64,000 nucleotides of DNA from Coenobita brevimanus (GCA_032717465.1 CM064691.1:217501-281500); one strand, 5' to 3'; positions 1 to 10,320 are shown, numbered from the stretch's first letter. Numbers and translations: made by a program. Notes: a model not told the origin generated them from the sequence alone.

Positions 1-22
1 GGAATGGGAAGGAAGGTGGGAA

Positions 23-23
<1 letters not shown>

Positions 24-72
<49 letters not shown>

Positions 73-216
73 CACACGCACACACACACACACGCACGCA
101 CACACACACACACACGCACACACACACACACACACACGCACACACACACACACACGCACACACACACACACGCACACACACACACGCACGCACGCACGCA
201 CACACACATACGCACG

Positions 217-252
<36 letters not shown>
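24..252. repeat. (CA)n microsatellite with GCAC interruptions
   Basis: About 230 bases of CA dinucleotide broken by periodic CG steps. The apparent His-Thr repeat protein read through it is an artefact of the dinucleotide. Confidence 0.98.
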
Positions 253-253
<1 letters not shown>

Positions 254-830
254 TTATGGTAGGGGGGGACGCTCACCATCCACTCACTCGATGTAGTGCT
301 GCTGTCGGGTGTCTTCCCTTTCCTCTCCTCCATCCTTCTTTCCTTCCATCCTCTTCTGTCTTTCTTTCCTTCATTCTTTCCTTGTCCTTCTGCCTGTGGG
401 TGACTTTACACTCCCTCTTCTGTCTTTCTTTCCTTCATTCTTTCCTCTTCCTTCTGCCTTTGGGTGACTTTACACTCCCTCTTCTGTCTATCTTTCCTTC
501 ATTCTTTCCTCTTCCTTCTGCCTGTGGGTGACTCTACACTGAGTGACAAGCCAAATGGTTTCCTGTACACCAGGAAACCATTTACTACGCTGGGTGGTAA
601 CCATATAACCAAATTATGGCGCCTGGTGGTTTAGTGGGTAATTATTGTGCTCCAATCGGATTGAGCCGGTGAAGGTTTATATCCAAGGGATGGTTGGGGT
701 TTATTGTTCACGTAATGCCACTCAGGGATGAGTGAGGCTGGTCACTCTCATCTTAAATGTCAGGACCAACTTGCCTAGCCCTGGGCTCCTACGCTCCTCA
801 TGGGGCAACGTAGGACTGGATGATGGATGG
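251..830 (+). mobile_element. SINE, family A, copy 1 (tRNA-like internal promoter)
   Basis: Dispersed element also found at 7496, 27597, 32050, 32613 and, inverted, 32795-33196. Order: a conserved start around CACTCACTCGATGTAGTGCT, a polypyrimidine stretch (here expanded by three ~60-bp internal repeats, 355-535), a hairpin at 556-580 (10-bp stem TGGTTTCCTG, 5-nt loop), then a tRNA-like segment. In that segment TGGTTTAGTGG (627-637) fits the pol III A-box consensus fully. GGTTTATATCC (674-684) is a degenerate B box at tRNA-like spacing (47 nt start to start). The element ends in GGAT and ATAG repeats (about 815-935). Family-level retrotransposon identity is inference from copy number, promoter boxes and the simple-repeat tail. 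Confidence 0.85.
556..580. other. Conserved hairpin of SINE families A and B
   Basis: TGGTTTCCTG and CAGGAAACCA form a perfect 10-bp stem around a 5-nt loop. The same stem recurs in the other full-length copies of both families (for example near 7671, 16768, 18415, 27767), while loop bases vary. A conserved stem with a variable loop suggests an RNA structure (inference). Confidence 0.8.
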
Positions 831-878
831 ATGGATGGATATATAGATAGATAGATTGATTGATTGATTGATAGATAT

Positions 879-909
<31 letters not shown>

Positions 910-936
910 CATACAGATATAGATATAGATATATGG
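815..936. repeat. GGAT/ATAG/GATT tail microsatellite of SINE-A
   Basis: Mixed tetranucleotide repeats follow directly on the end of SINE-A copy 1, as they do at 7936-8033 in the duplicate. They are probably the expanded retrotransposition tail. Confidence 0.85.
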
Positions 937-1064
937 TGATTAAGATAGCTTAAAAACTTCAAAAACCTTCCAACAATACTGTCAATAACGTCAGATATTT
1001 ACACATAACAAAACAATAAAATCACCAACTCGAAATTCAAAAGTTATCCCGGACACAGGTTGGA

Positions 1065-2316
1065 GGATTCGTAATATCCCTTCCTCGGCGATTTATTTTT
1101 CCTGCTACACCTTAATATCCTCTAATATGGTGTTAATACAAACTACGACTGTCTTTAAAAATATAAATAATGTCACAGAGGACAGGAAGGTGTAATATAC
1201 AAAATAAATGGTTCAGGAAAAGATGCTAAGAATCCTTCCATTTCAACGAGATAACGGCTTAATTTTCAACCCCGACTTGGCAGGCTTCGTAACACATCTT
1301 CCTCAGCGATTTATTGTGCACATTACACCTTAATATTCTATTGTAGGTTACTGAGGCAACTGTGCCGAGATTTAAATTTAAGCCGTAATCTCTCATATAG
1401 GAGATTTCGTAACATTTCTTCCTCGGCGAACTATTTTGCACACTCCACCTTAATATCCGCTTGTGTGCGATTGATGCAAACTATGGCGGTATTAGCAAAG
1501 TATAAATATCATACAAGCCAACAGAAAGGCCTCATTTGAAAATGAATCGTTTAGGAGAAGCTGGTGCGAAGGCCACCATTCCAGCGATATTACGAATTAA
1601 TTTTCAACAAACTTTGATCGTTCCCTAACACCTCTTCTTCAGCGATTTATTTTGCACCAAACACCTTAATATTCTCTTCCATGTTTCTCTGACTTGCAAT
1701 TGTGCCGACATTAAAACCTAGGCCGAAATCTCTCATATGGGCCTTGGGAGATTCCGTCGCGTCTCGTCCTCGGCGATTACTTGGCGCATATACCATAAAA
1801 TCCTCCAGTATGTTATAAATGGAATCTACGTCGATTTTGAAAGTGATAGATTACATGAAAACCAATATTGTGTGTAATATACAAAATTAATTACCGAGGA
1901 AGTGGTGCTACGAAATCTGCCACATTAAGGCGGATATTTTCAAAACTTGGCGCCGCCCGACAGCCTCTTGCTTTTGTGTTAATCCGTTTTTATGCCTCGT
2001 CTGTGTGCCGCCATCGCTTATCTCTGGGATATGAGCATTATCAGCGGTATCACAAAGCTACCTTACACTTGCATCCACTAGCAGGCTTCGTAGCACCTTT
2101 ACCGAAGCGATTTATCACGTACATTACACATTAACATTCTCCCGCAGGCCATTTGTATCGAATACCGACATGGTTTTCGTCAATAACATACAAATTAATA
2201 CCGAGGTGTAATGTGCAAAATAAATCGACAAGGAAGAGGAGTTACGAAATATCCAGCCTCTCAGAATCCAACCATTAACCCTCTCAGTCCTGTGACAATT
2301 TTTTTTTTCTGTCTAC

Positions 2317-2363
<47 letters not shown>

Positions 2364-2640
2364 CAGGTCAGTATTGCAATGGTTGTCGCTGTTGCCAACC
2401 ACGTCAACGCAGCAGCGGCACAGAAGACAATGGAAATGTGCAACATGCAGAATACATGGCCGCCAACGCCTCCTAAATACCATCCTTAGCGATTTATTTT
2501 GTCTCTTGCACCTTACCATTCTGGTGACGTCATTTGTGTCGCTCTGCTATGGACATACCCGTAGTTTGCATTAGTAACAAACAAGAGGTTATTAAGGCTT
2601 AATATACTGAATAAATCGCTATAGGTGTTGGGAAGCCTCT
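1065..2640. repeat. Array of ~45-60-bp motifs in alternating orientation
   Basis: A motif of the form CGTAACACCTCTTCCTCGG, then CGATTTATTTTGCAC and CACCTTAATATTC, occurs forward at about 1065-1122, 1279-1337, 1402-1457, 1616-1675, 1750-1805, 2081-2140 and 2467-2521. It occurs inverted at about 1190-1236, 1871-1915, 2204-2260 and 2596-2640. Spacers of 70-200 bases between motifs are unrelated to one another. The array is duplicated at 8160-9355. Related single motifs appear near 53205-53255 (forward) and 55370-55415 (inverted), with a tandem variant at 58440-59000. No coding potential is visible. It could be nested palindromic MITEs or a satellite of inverted units. Confidence 0.75.
2318..2359. 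repeat. (CT)n microsatellite
   Basis: Pure CT dinucleotide run just past the end of the duplicated block. Confidence 0.95.
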
Positions 2641-2846
2641 GTTGCTTAGCACAGTAGGAGGCTTCCATCTGCAACTCCGGATCGATATTTATCCCGCTTC
2701 CGCATGCAACCATCCCCTCCCGCCCTAGAGAGGCAACTGTCCACTAGACCCAAGGATAGACAGCCAGACGCCACGGACATATCAGACACACGTCTACATC
2801 CCCTCCTTCCCGTAGCGACACTGACGGGCCCAAGGACCAAGGTGGT

Positions 2847-2953
2847 ACTGATAGCAGGGCTTCCATAAGCTCCGCTCATCTTACCCTAGAGTCAAGTCAG
2901 TTTTACCCTAAATTCCTATGTTTTACCCTAAATAGTAGGCAACACTGACTTCG

Positions 2954-2997
<44 letters not shown>

Positions 2998-3486
2998 TCT
3001 AAGAAAAAGGCAAATTGGATAAAATATGTAAAGAACTCCATATTTTTTATTTAAAGAAAACAAAACTACACTATTTAAGAAAAAGGCAAACTGGATGAAG
3101 TAAAGAAATCCATATATTTGATTTAAAGAAAACAAAAATAAACAAATAAAGTAAGAGAAAAACAAGTTTCTCTATGTTTTATCTCATTTCTATTAGATTT
3201 CTGGTTTAATCAGAACACTCATCTGAGCCAACCCGGCCTAACCGTTTCGGAATTAAACGTGGCGCGCAGTTTGAAACTTCAGAGTTTTGTGTTCATTTCT
3301 ATATTAGGTTTGAGAAATATTCTTGATTTTCGACTGATAGTGACACATTTTTTTGTGTGTGCATTTTGGCAACAAATTACCCTAAAATTACCCTATGTTA
3401 TGTATTACCCTAAACGCTACCCTAGAAGGGGTCTGATTACCCTAATTTAGGGTATTTTACCCTAAAATGGAAGCCCTGACTGATAG
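2847..3486. mobile_element. Non-autonomous hAT-like DNA transposon with 8-bp TSD
   Basis: The element proper is 2855-3478 (624 bp). It starts CAGGGCTTCCAT and ends with the exact inverse ATGGAAGCCCTG, giving 12-bp perfect terminal inverted repeats. It is flanked on both sides by the identical octamer ACTGATAG (2847-2854 and 3479-3486). Eight-base TSDs and CAGGG-type termini are hallmarks of the hAT superfamily. The interior has no transposase frame. It carries about ten copies of a TTACCCTAAA-like motif, mostly within 130 bases of each end (2881-2935 and 3378-3470), plus an (AT)n run. Clustered subterminal motifs are typical transposase-binding sites in hAT elements (inference here). Confidence 0.9.
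2955..2994. repeat. (AT)n microsatellite inside the hAT-like element
   Basis: Pure AT run of about 40 bases. Confidence 0.95.
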
Positions 3487-3885
3487 GCATGGGGGTGTGT
3501 TGTGGCGCAGACAGCTTGGCACCGCTTTGGGGGCGGGGCCTACAACAAAGAAAATTCCCACAAAATAGAAGGGGAGCCTTGTGTAACTTGGACGAATACT
3601 CTTACTGTACATTTTATTCCTCTCGTTTTTTTTTTTTCTCTATGTTCTTGTGTTGCCTCGATGTTAAAAGGTCGTTATATTCCTTAGTGGCGGCGGTGTG
3701 ACATCAATCTCTATATGGCCTGACAATTGGACACTCAGTACATTGTGCTGTCCATTCTCTCCACCTAATGTACAGTTTATCACATCATTCCTGGCTTATT
3801 TCCCAGTGATATCTATGCTGCATTCTGATTCTACATTATATAGGTTATTTACTGCTTAAACAAGTGCTGTACTGTTATCATATCG
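3487..3885. other. Unannotated spacer
   Basis: Stretch between the hAT-like element and a LINE 3' end. Overlapping 60-70 codon frames are present, but none is recognisable. No RNA gene or repeat was identified. Confidence 0.5.
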
Positions 3886-3889
3886 TATC

Positions 3890-4090
3890 GTATTGTTTAT
3901 AAAGGCTCCAATAAGCTTGTATGCTTCGGCCTTGGTCACATAATGGCTCTCCACGCTGCTCGATCTCTGGCAACCTCCTTATTCAGTCCCTTATCCCTGA
4001 GGTCACACCCTACGACCTCGTCTCAGGTATTTCTCGGTCTACCTCTCGCAACCCTGACCCCGACGTTCACACTTGTCAGATCCATAATAT
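3890..4090 (-). mobile_element. LINE-C, 3'-terminal fragment
   Basis: Read on the minus strand this matches the C-terminal end and short 3' trailer of the LINE family seen more fully at 28046-29365, including the conserved CTGAGGTCACAC segment and the terminal GGAGCCTTTATAA. It is 5'-truncated and carries no usable frame. Confidence 0.8.
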
Positions 4091-4139
4091 TTTCTTGTTT
4101 CCTGTGTGCTGCTTATCATTTGTAGATGTTTGCTGTACT

Positions 4140-4396
4140 GTGTTCTTACCTAATTGTTCTTACCTAATTGTTCCTGCCTAATTGTTCTAACCTAATTGTT
4201 CTTACCTAATTGTTCCTACCTAATTGTTCTAACGTAATTGTTCTTACCTAATTGTTCTTACCTAATTGTTCCTGCCTAATTGTTCTAACCTAATTGTTCT
4301 TACCTAATTGTTCTTACCTAATTGTTCCTACCTAATTGTTCTTACCTAATTGTTCTTACCTAATTGTTCCTATCTAATTGTTCTTACCTAATTGTA
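4140..4396. repeat. 14-bp tandem array at the 3' end of a LINE
   Basis: About 18 copies of CTAATTGTTCTTAC with C/T and A/G variants. On the minus strand the unit continues directly from the last codons of the CR1-like ORF at 4374, whose stop lies inside the first unit. The array therefore looks like an expanded LINE 3' tail. Confidence 0.9.
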
Positions 4397-5261
4397 TGGT
4401 AACAGGAATGAGTCCAGCTCGTACTGTCCCGTGTATTAAACCATTTTTATCATACATAGCCTTAAATGTATGAATAGTTTTGGCACACACTATTTCATTC
4501 TGTAGTGCATTCCACTGATCAACTACCCTATTTGGGAAACTGAATTTCCTTACGTCTTTATCGCCACTCTTTTTATGTAGTTTTTGGCGATGTCCTCTTG
4601 CTGATGCTTTCCCATAGGTTATATATTCATTTGTGTCTATTTTATCCTTTCCTGAGATGCATTTATATAGCATAATATCTCCTCTTTTCCTTCTCTCCTG
4701 TAGTGTTGGTAGATTCAGTTTATTTAGTCTTTCTTCGCAGCTTAGATCCCTTAAGCTTGGTACCCATCTTGTAGCGGCCCTTTGAACTTTTTCAATCTTG
4801 TCTATGTGTTTTTTGAGATGAGGACTCCAGACTACTGATGCATACTCCAGGGTTGGTCTGATGAATGATGTTATTATCTTTCTCAGCATGTCTTCATTTA
4901 TATATGTGAATACTATTGTCATATTTGCAAGCAGTGTTTACATATATCTTCTCACTGATGTGGTCAGCTGGAGATAGTCTGTTATTGATAATTACTCCTT
5001 GGTTCTTCTCCCTTTCTGATATGTGTAGGGTTGATCTTGGTAACGTATAATCCCAATCTGGTCTTTTCTCACTTTTACCACACTTAATTACATGACACTT
5101 GTCCACATTCAATTCCATTTGCCATGTATTGCACCATTCATGAAACTTATTTAATTCCTATTGCAGCTCTTTGCAAGGATCTGTGTTAGTAATTTCCCTT
5201 TGTATTTTTGAATCATCAGCAAACATATGTAGATAGCTTTATTTCCAATGTTGCTATCTAT

Positions 5262-5316
<55 letters not shown>

Positions 5317-5791
5317 TAAAAACATAATTGGTGCCAGCACTGAGCCCTGTGGAACTCCGCTAGTCACTTCCCTCCATGAGGAGTAATTTCCCCTCAGTAC
5401 TGTTCTCATTTCCTTTTCTGAGAAAATCCTGCATCCAGCAGTACAGGCTGCCTTGGGTTCCTCCTTGATGGTACAGTCTCCGTAAAAGTCTTTGGTGCGG
5501 TACTGTGTCAAATGCTTTCTTGAAATCTAGATAGATACTGTCCAGCCATCCTTCTCTGTTGTGTAATGTGTCTGCAACTCTATCATAGTAACTTAATAGA
5601 TTACCAACACAGGATTTTCCCTTCCTAAAACCCAACGGCCTTTCTGTTATCATATTGTGTTCTTCTAGATGTTTTACCCAAACTTTTCTTACCAGCTTTT
5701 CCAGTGTCTTACAACACTGGTCACTGATACTGGTTGCTAGTTGGGTGGCTTTTGTCTATTTCCTTTCTTGAACAGGGCAACAATGTTTGCT

Positions 5792-5797
<6 letters not shown>
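4374..5797 (-). pseudogene. CR1/jockey-like LINE reverse transcriptase, broken
   Basis: Minus-strand remnant of a non-LTR retrotransposon ORF2 covering the reverse transcriptase and C-terminal region. Readable parts in order are: ANIVALFKKGNRQKPPN (near 5780); FGFRKGKSCV-like text and FKKAFDTVPHQRLL (RT motifs, 5360-5653); SGVPQGSVLAP (motif B, near 5350); the catalytic FADD (5212-5223); and VDKCHVI (4894-5118). The C-terminal module is FIRPTLEYASVVWSPHLKK through FKAMYD (4374-4922). In-frame stops and frame changes split it into at least four pieces. An (AT)n array sits between motif B and FADD, and a TG array cuts the upstream end. The C-terminal signature fits CR1/jockey-type elements; the exact clade is not certain. 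Not functional. Confidence 0.88.
5262..5315. repeat. (AT)n microsatellite within the RT domain
   Basis: A pure AT run of about 50 bases lies between RT motif B and the FADD motif, in the place of the usual VYINDM-like residues. It probably grew from the AT-rich codons there. Confidence 0.9.
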
Positions 5798-5854
<57 letters not shown>

Positions 5855-5925
5855 AAATACTGTAAATCCTACGATGATAGTGTGTGTGTGTGTGTGTGTG
5901 TCAAATAATGTAAATCCTACGATGA

Positions 5926-5972
<47 letters not shown>

Positions 5973-5996
5973 AAATACTGTAATACCTACGATCAT

Positions 5997-6034
<38 letters not shown>

Positions 6035-6110
6035 AAATAATGTAAATCCTACGATGATAGTGTGTGTGTGTGTGTGTGTGTGTGTCAAATACTGTAATAC
6101 CTACGATCAT

Positions 6111-6154
<44 letters not shown>

Positions 6155-6178
6155 AAATACTGTAATACCTACGATCAT

Positions 6179-6213
<35 letters not shown>
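5796..6213. repeat. Composite (TG)n array with seven tracts and six regular spacers
   Basis: Seven (TG)n tracts of 20-55 bases are separated by six near-identical ~28-base spacers (start TCAAATA, core CCTACGAT). There are two spacer types, ending GATGATAG or GATCATTTTC. Regular spacing arises from a higher-order tandem unit. This is not a CRISPR array. Confidence 0.9.
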
Positions 6214-6228
<15 letters not shown>

Positions 6229-7310
6229 AAAAAAAAATAAAGAGGGGGGGAGGAAAACAGGAGAATATTTTATATTTTTCAGGTGAGTTACAAAACCAAG
6301 AAAGAGAGGAAGAGGAATGGATAGACGAAAGGAGGAGAGGAAGACAGGAAGAGAGGACGACAGGAAGACAGGAAGAGAGGACGACAGGAAGACAGGAAGA
6401 GAGGACGACAGGAAGACAGGAAGAGAGGACGACAGGAAGAGAGGACGACAGGAAGAGAGGAAGAGAGGAAGAGAGGACGACAGGAAGAGAGGACGACAGG
6501 AAGACAGGAAGAGAGGACGACAGGAAGACAGGAAGAGAGGACGACAGGAAGACAGGAAGAGAGGACGGCAGGAAGAGAGGACGACAGGAAGACAGGAAGA
6601 GAGGAAGACAGGAAGACAGGAAGAGAGGACGACAGGAAGAGAGGACGACAGGAAGAGAGGAAGACAGGAAGAGAGGACGACAAGAAGAGAGAAACACAGG
6701 AAGAGAGGAAGACAGGAAGAGAGGAGGGGAGGAAGACAGGAAGAGAGGACGACAGGAAGACAGGAAGAGAGGAAGGGGAAGGAAAAGATGAGACGAGGAG
6801 AGGAAGACAGGAAGAGAGGAAGACAGGAAGAGAGGAGGAGTGGAAGAGAGGAAGACAGGAAGAGAGGAAGAGAGGAAAAGAGGAAGAGGAGAGGAAAGAC
6901 AAGAGGAGGAGAGGGAGGAGGGAAGTGTAAAGAGGGGAAGGAGGGAGAAAGGATGAAGGAAGAGTGGCAAAGAGGGAAGGAGAAAAAATGGAGAGGGAGG
7001 GATGGAGGAATAAAGGAGAGAGGAGGAGAGGGAGGGAAGGAGGGATATGGAGAGAGGAGGAGAGGGAGGGAAGGAGGGATATGGAGAGAGGAGGAGAGGG
7101 AGGGAAGGAGGGATATGGAGATAGGAGGAGAGGGAGGGAAGGAGGGATAAAGGAGAGAGGAGGAGAGGGTGGGAAGGAGGGATATGGAGAGAGGAGGAGA
7201 GGGAGGGAAGGAGGGATATGGAGAGAGGAGGCGAGGGAGGGAAGGAGGGATATGGAGAGAGGAGGAGAGGGAGGGAAGGAGAAGAAGATAAGAATGAAGA
7301 AGGAATGGGA
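6214..7310. repeat. Polypurine minisatellite block (11-16 bp and 34-bp units)
   Basis: After a short (GA)n/(A)n start, 6340-6780 consists of GACAGGAAGAGAG-type short units. 7012-7290 holds about eight copies of a 34-bp purine unit containing GGGAGGGAAGGAGGGATAT (period verified at 7044, 7078, 7112). The 400-460 codon frames on both strands are repeat artefacts. Confidence 0.95.
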
Positions 7311-7323
7311 AGGAAGGTGGGAA

Positions 7324-7343
7324 GACACACACACGCACGCACG

Positions 7344-7380
<37 letters not shown>

Positions 7381-7381
7381 G

Positions 7382-7422
<41 letters not shown>

Positions 7423-7451
7423 GCACGCACGCACACACATACGCACGCACG

Positions 7452-7495
<44 letters not shown>
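7324..7495. repeat. (CA)n microsatellite (duplicate)
   Basis: Counterpart of 24-252, shorter and with the same GCAC interruption pattern. Confidence 0.97.
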
Positions 7496-7496
<1 letters not shown>

Positions 7497-7935
7497 TTAT
7501 GGTAGGGGGGGGACGCTCACCATCCACTCACTCGATGTAGTGCTGCTGTCAGGTGTCTTCCCTTTCCTCTCCTCCATCCTTCTTTCCTTCCATCCTCTTC
7601 TGTCTTTCTTTCCTTCATTCTTTTCTCATCCTTCTGTCTATGGGTGACTCTACACTGAGTGACAAGCCAAATGGTTTCCTGTACACCAGGAAACCATTTA
7701 CTACGCTGGGTGGTAACCATATAACCAAATTATGGCGCCTGGTGGTTTAGTGGGTAATTAAGGCGCTCCAATCGGATTGAGCCGGTGAAGGTTTATATCC
7801 AAGGGATGGTTGGGGTTTATTGCTCACGTAATGCCACTCAGGGATGAGTGAGACTGGTCACTCTCATCTTAAATGTCGGGACAAACTGCCTAGCCCGGGG
7901 CTCCTACGCTCCTCATGGGGCAACGTAGGACTGGA
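7496..7935 (+). mobile_element. SINE, family A, copy 2
   Basis: Duplicate of the element at 251-830. The A box TGGTTTAGTGG is at 7743-7753. The hairpin and degenerate B box are conserved, and the polypyrimidine section is shorter. Its tail repeats run to about 8033. Confidence 0.85.
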
Positions 7936-9408
7936 TGATGGATGGATGGATGGATATATAGATAGATAGATAGATTGATAGATATAGATATATATATAGA
8001 TAGATAGACATACAGATATAGATATAGATATATGGTGATTTAGGTAGCTTAAAAACTTCAAAAACCTTCCAACAATACTGTCAATAACGTCAGATATTTA
8101 CACATAACAAAACAATAAAATCACCAACTCGAAATTCAAAAGTTATCCCGGACACAGGTTGGAGGATTCGTAATATCCCTTCCTCGGCGATTTATTTTTC
8201 CTGCTGCACCTTAATATCCTCTAATAGTGTGTTAATACAAACTACGACTGTATGAAAAAATATGAATAACGACCAAGAGGACAGCAGGGTGTAATATGCA
8301 AAATATAATGGTCAGAAAAAGATGCTAAGAATCCTTCCATTTCAACGAGATAACGGCTTCATTTTCAACCCCGACTTGGCAGGCTTCGTAACACCTCTTC
8401 CTCGGCGATTTATTGTGCACATTACACCTTAATATTCTATTGTAGGTTACTGAGGCAACTGTGCCGAGATTTAAATTTTAGCCGTAATCTCTCATATAGG
8501 AGATTTCGTAACATTTCTTTCTCGGCGAACTATTTTGCACACTCCACCTTAATATCGTCTTGTGTGCGATTGATGCAAACTATGGCGGTATTAGCAAAGT
8601 ATAAAAATCATACAAGCCAACAGAAAGGCCTCATTTGAAAATGAATCGTTTAGGAGAAGCTGATGCGAAGGCCACCATTCCAGCGATATTACGAATTAAT
8701 TTTCAACAAACTTTGATCGTTCCCTAACACCTCTTCTTCAGCGATTTATTTTGCACCAAACACCTTAATATTCTCTTCCATGTTTCTCTGACTTGCAATT
8801 GTGCCGACATTAAAACCTAGGCCGAAATCTCTCATATGGGCCTTGGGAGATTCCGTCGCGTCTCGTCCTCGGCGATTACTTGGCGCATATACCATAAAAT
8901 CCTCCAGTATGTTATAAATGGAATCTACGTCGATTTTGAAAGAGATAGATTACATGAAAATCAATATTGTGTGTAATATACAAAATTAATTACCGAGGAA
9001 GTGGTGCTACGAAATCTGCCACATTAAGGCGGATATTTTCAAAACTTGGCGCCGCCCGACAGCCTCTTGCTTTTGTGTTAATCCGTTTTTATGCCTCGTC
9101 TGTGTGCCGCCATCGCTTATCTCTGGGATATGAGCATTATCAGCGGTATCACAAAGCTACCTTACACTTGCATCCACTAGCAGGCTTCGTAGCACCTTTA
9201 CCGAAGCGATTTATCACGTACATTACACATTAACATTCTCCCGCAGGCCATTTGTATCGAATACCGACATGGTTTTCGTCAATAACATACAAATTAATAC
9301 CGAGGTGTAATGTGCAAAATAAATCACCAAGGGAGAGGAGTTACGAAATATCCAGCCTCACACACAATACGATATGATGTAATTATCTCTCGTTTGATCC
9401 TTTCTTTC

Positions 9409-9411
<3 letters not shown>

Positions 9412-9481
<70 letters not shown>

Positions 9482-9484
9482 ACA
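9412..9484. repeat. (CT)n then (CA)n compound microsatellite
   Basis: CT run 9412-9440 followed by a CA run to 9484. A further CT block lies at 9546-9595. Confidence 0.95.
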
Positions 9485-9558
9485 ATTCAAGTATATAACT
9501 GTATTTTTCTTTCTTTTCTGCCCTTTTTCTTCTTGGTAATTATCCTCTCTCTCTCTCT

Positions 9559-9598
<40 letters not shown>

Positions 9599-9722
9599 AG
9601 CTGAATAAAATCGCTGTAAATCGTAAGTAAACAAAGGCGTCGCCACACTCCAGGGGTCGAGCTGAGAGAAGCAGTGTGGCGGTGACAACACAAATTATTA
9701 CGTCATAGTGTGTACTGGATTA

Positions 9723-9762
<40 letters not shown>
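9723..9762. repeat. (TG)n microsatellite
   Basis: Forty-base pure TG run. Confidence 0.95.
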
Positions 9763-9766
<4 letters not shown>

Positions 9767-9960
9767 AAGAAGGAACCAAAGGCCAGGAGCATGCAAGATT
9801 ATTCCCTCCAAGATAAAAACAAAAACAATACAAAAGAGAGCCATATTCAAGATGCGTTCATTTCGAGATGCCTGGACACACTGCGTTTGAAAGACTGGAG
9901 ATCATAGGAAGTAGGAAATACAGACAGAGGGAGACAGTTCCAGAGTTGACCGGTTACCAT
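9763..9960 (+). repeat. Dispersed repeat X, copy 1
   Basis: About 190 bases that recur inverted at 13745-13925 and, more diverged, at 53365-53500. The shared core includes CATTTCGAGATGCCTGGACA and TCATAGGAAGTAGGAAATAC. One frame translates similarly in the copies (PGHTAFERLEIIGS, KYRQRE), so it may be an old transposon coding remnant. The family is not recognised. Confidence 0.65.
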
Positions 9961-9999
9961 AATAAGGCTGGCGATATCACGTGAACGAAGAAAATCACG

Positions 10000-10180
10000 A
10001 AGAAACTAAGACAGGAATAGGAAAAGAAGAAAGAGAAAAGGAGGAGGAGGGAGAGAAGGAGGAGGAGGAGGAGGAGGAGGAGCAGGAGGAGGAGCAGGAG
10101 CAGGAGGAGGAAGCAGAAGGCATAGAAGAAAGCAGAGGCAGAAGCAGCAGCAGCAGAGGTAGATGTAGACGTTAAGGAAG
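10000..10180. repeat. GAG/GCA trinucleotide-rich purine stretch
   Basis: Degenerate AGG, GAA and GCA repeats leading into the 21-bp array. The Glu-rich frame is compositional. Confidence 0.8.
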
Positions 10181-10320
10181 GAGAATTAGACGAAGTTGAT
10201 GAGGCGGAAGTGGACTGTTAAGACGCAAAAAAGTACAAGTTTAAGTAGAAAAATTACAAGTAGAAAAAGTAGATGTGACAGCAGAAAATAAGTAGAAAAT
10301 GGAAGAGTAGTACAGGCAGA

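Larger units (their letters stand above)
1..2264. repeat. Segmental duplication, copy 1 (left end beyond window)
   Basis: This block reappears at 7302-9359 with only scattered substitutions and indels. It contains, in order, a (CA)n array, a family-A SINE with its GAT/ATAG tail, and a run of alternating short motifs. The second copy begins with the same purine-rich bases that open this window, so copy 1 must extend left of base 1. Similarity ends near 2264, where this copy passes into unrelated sequence and a (CT)n run. An 88-codon open frame at 1868-2134 is reproduced exactly at 8967-9233. That reflects DNA identity and is not evidence of a gene. Confidence 0.93.
7302..9359. repeat. Segmental duplication, copy 2
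   Basis: Second copy of 1-2264, from the same purine lead-in through the CA array, SINE-A, tail repeats and alternating motif array. It lacks about 130 bases of the internal polypyrimidine repeats present in SINE-A copy 1. It diverges abruptly after 9359. Confidence 0.93.

Noticed and set aside
1868..2134. 88-codon frame conserved at 8967-9233 as a small gene
   Set aside because: Identity is explained by the segmental duplication and the frame covers alternating repeat motifs. There is no independent evidence of coding.
5796..6213. CRISPR-like array
   Set aside because: The conserved parts are dinucleotide tracts and the 'spacers' are near-identical. This is a composite microsatellite in a eukaryotic genome.
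6107..7492. Overlapping 400-461 codon minus frames rich in Cys/Val, Ser, Pro and Leu
   Set aside because: They read through (TG)n, GA minisatellite and (CA)n DNA. Three phases are open at once and no domain is present.
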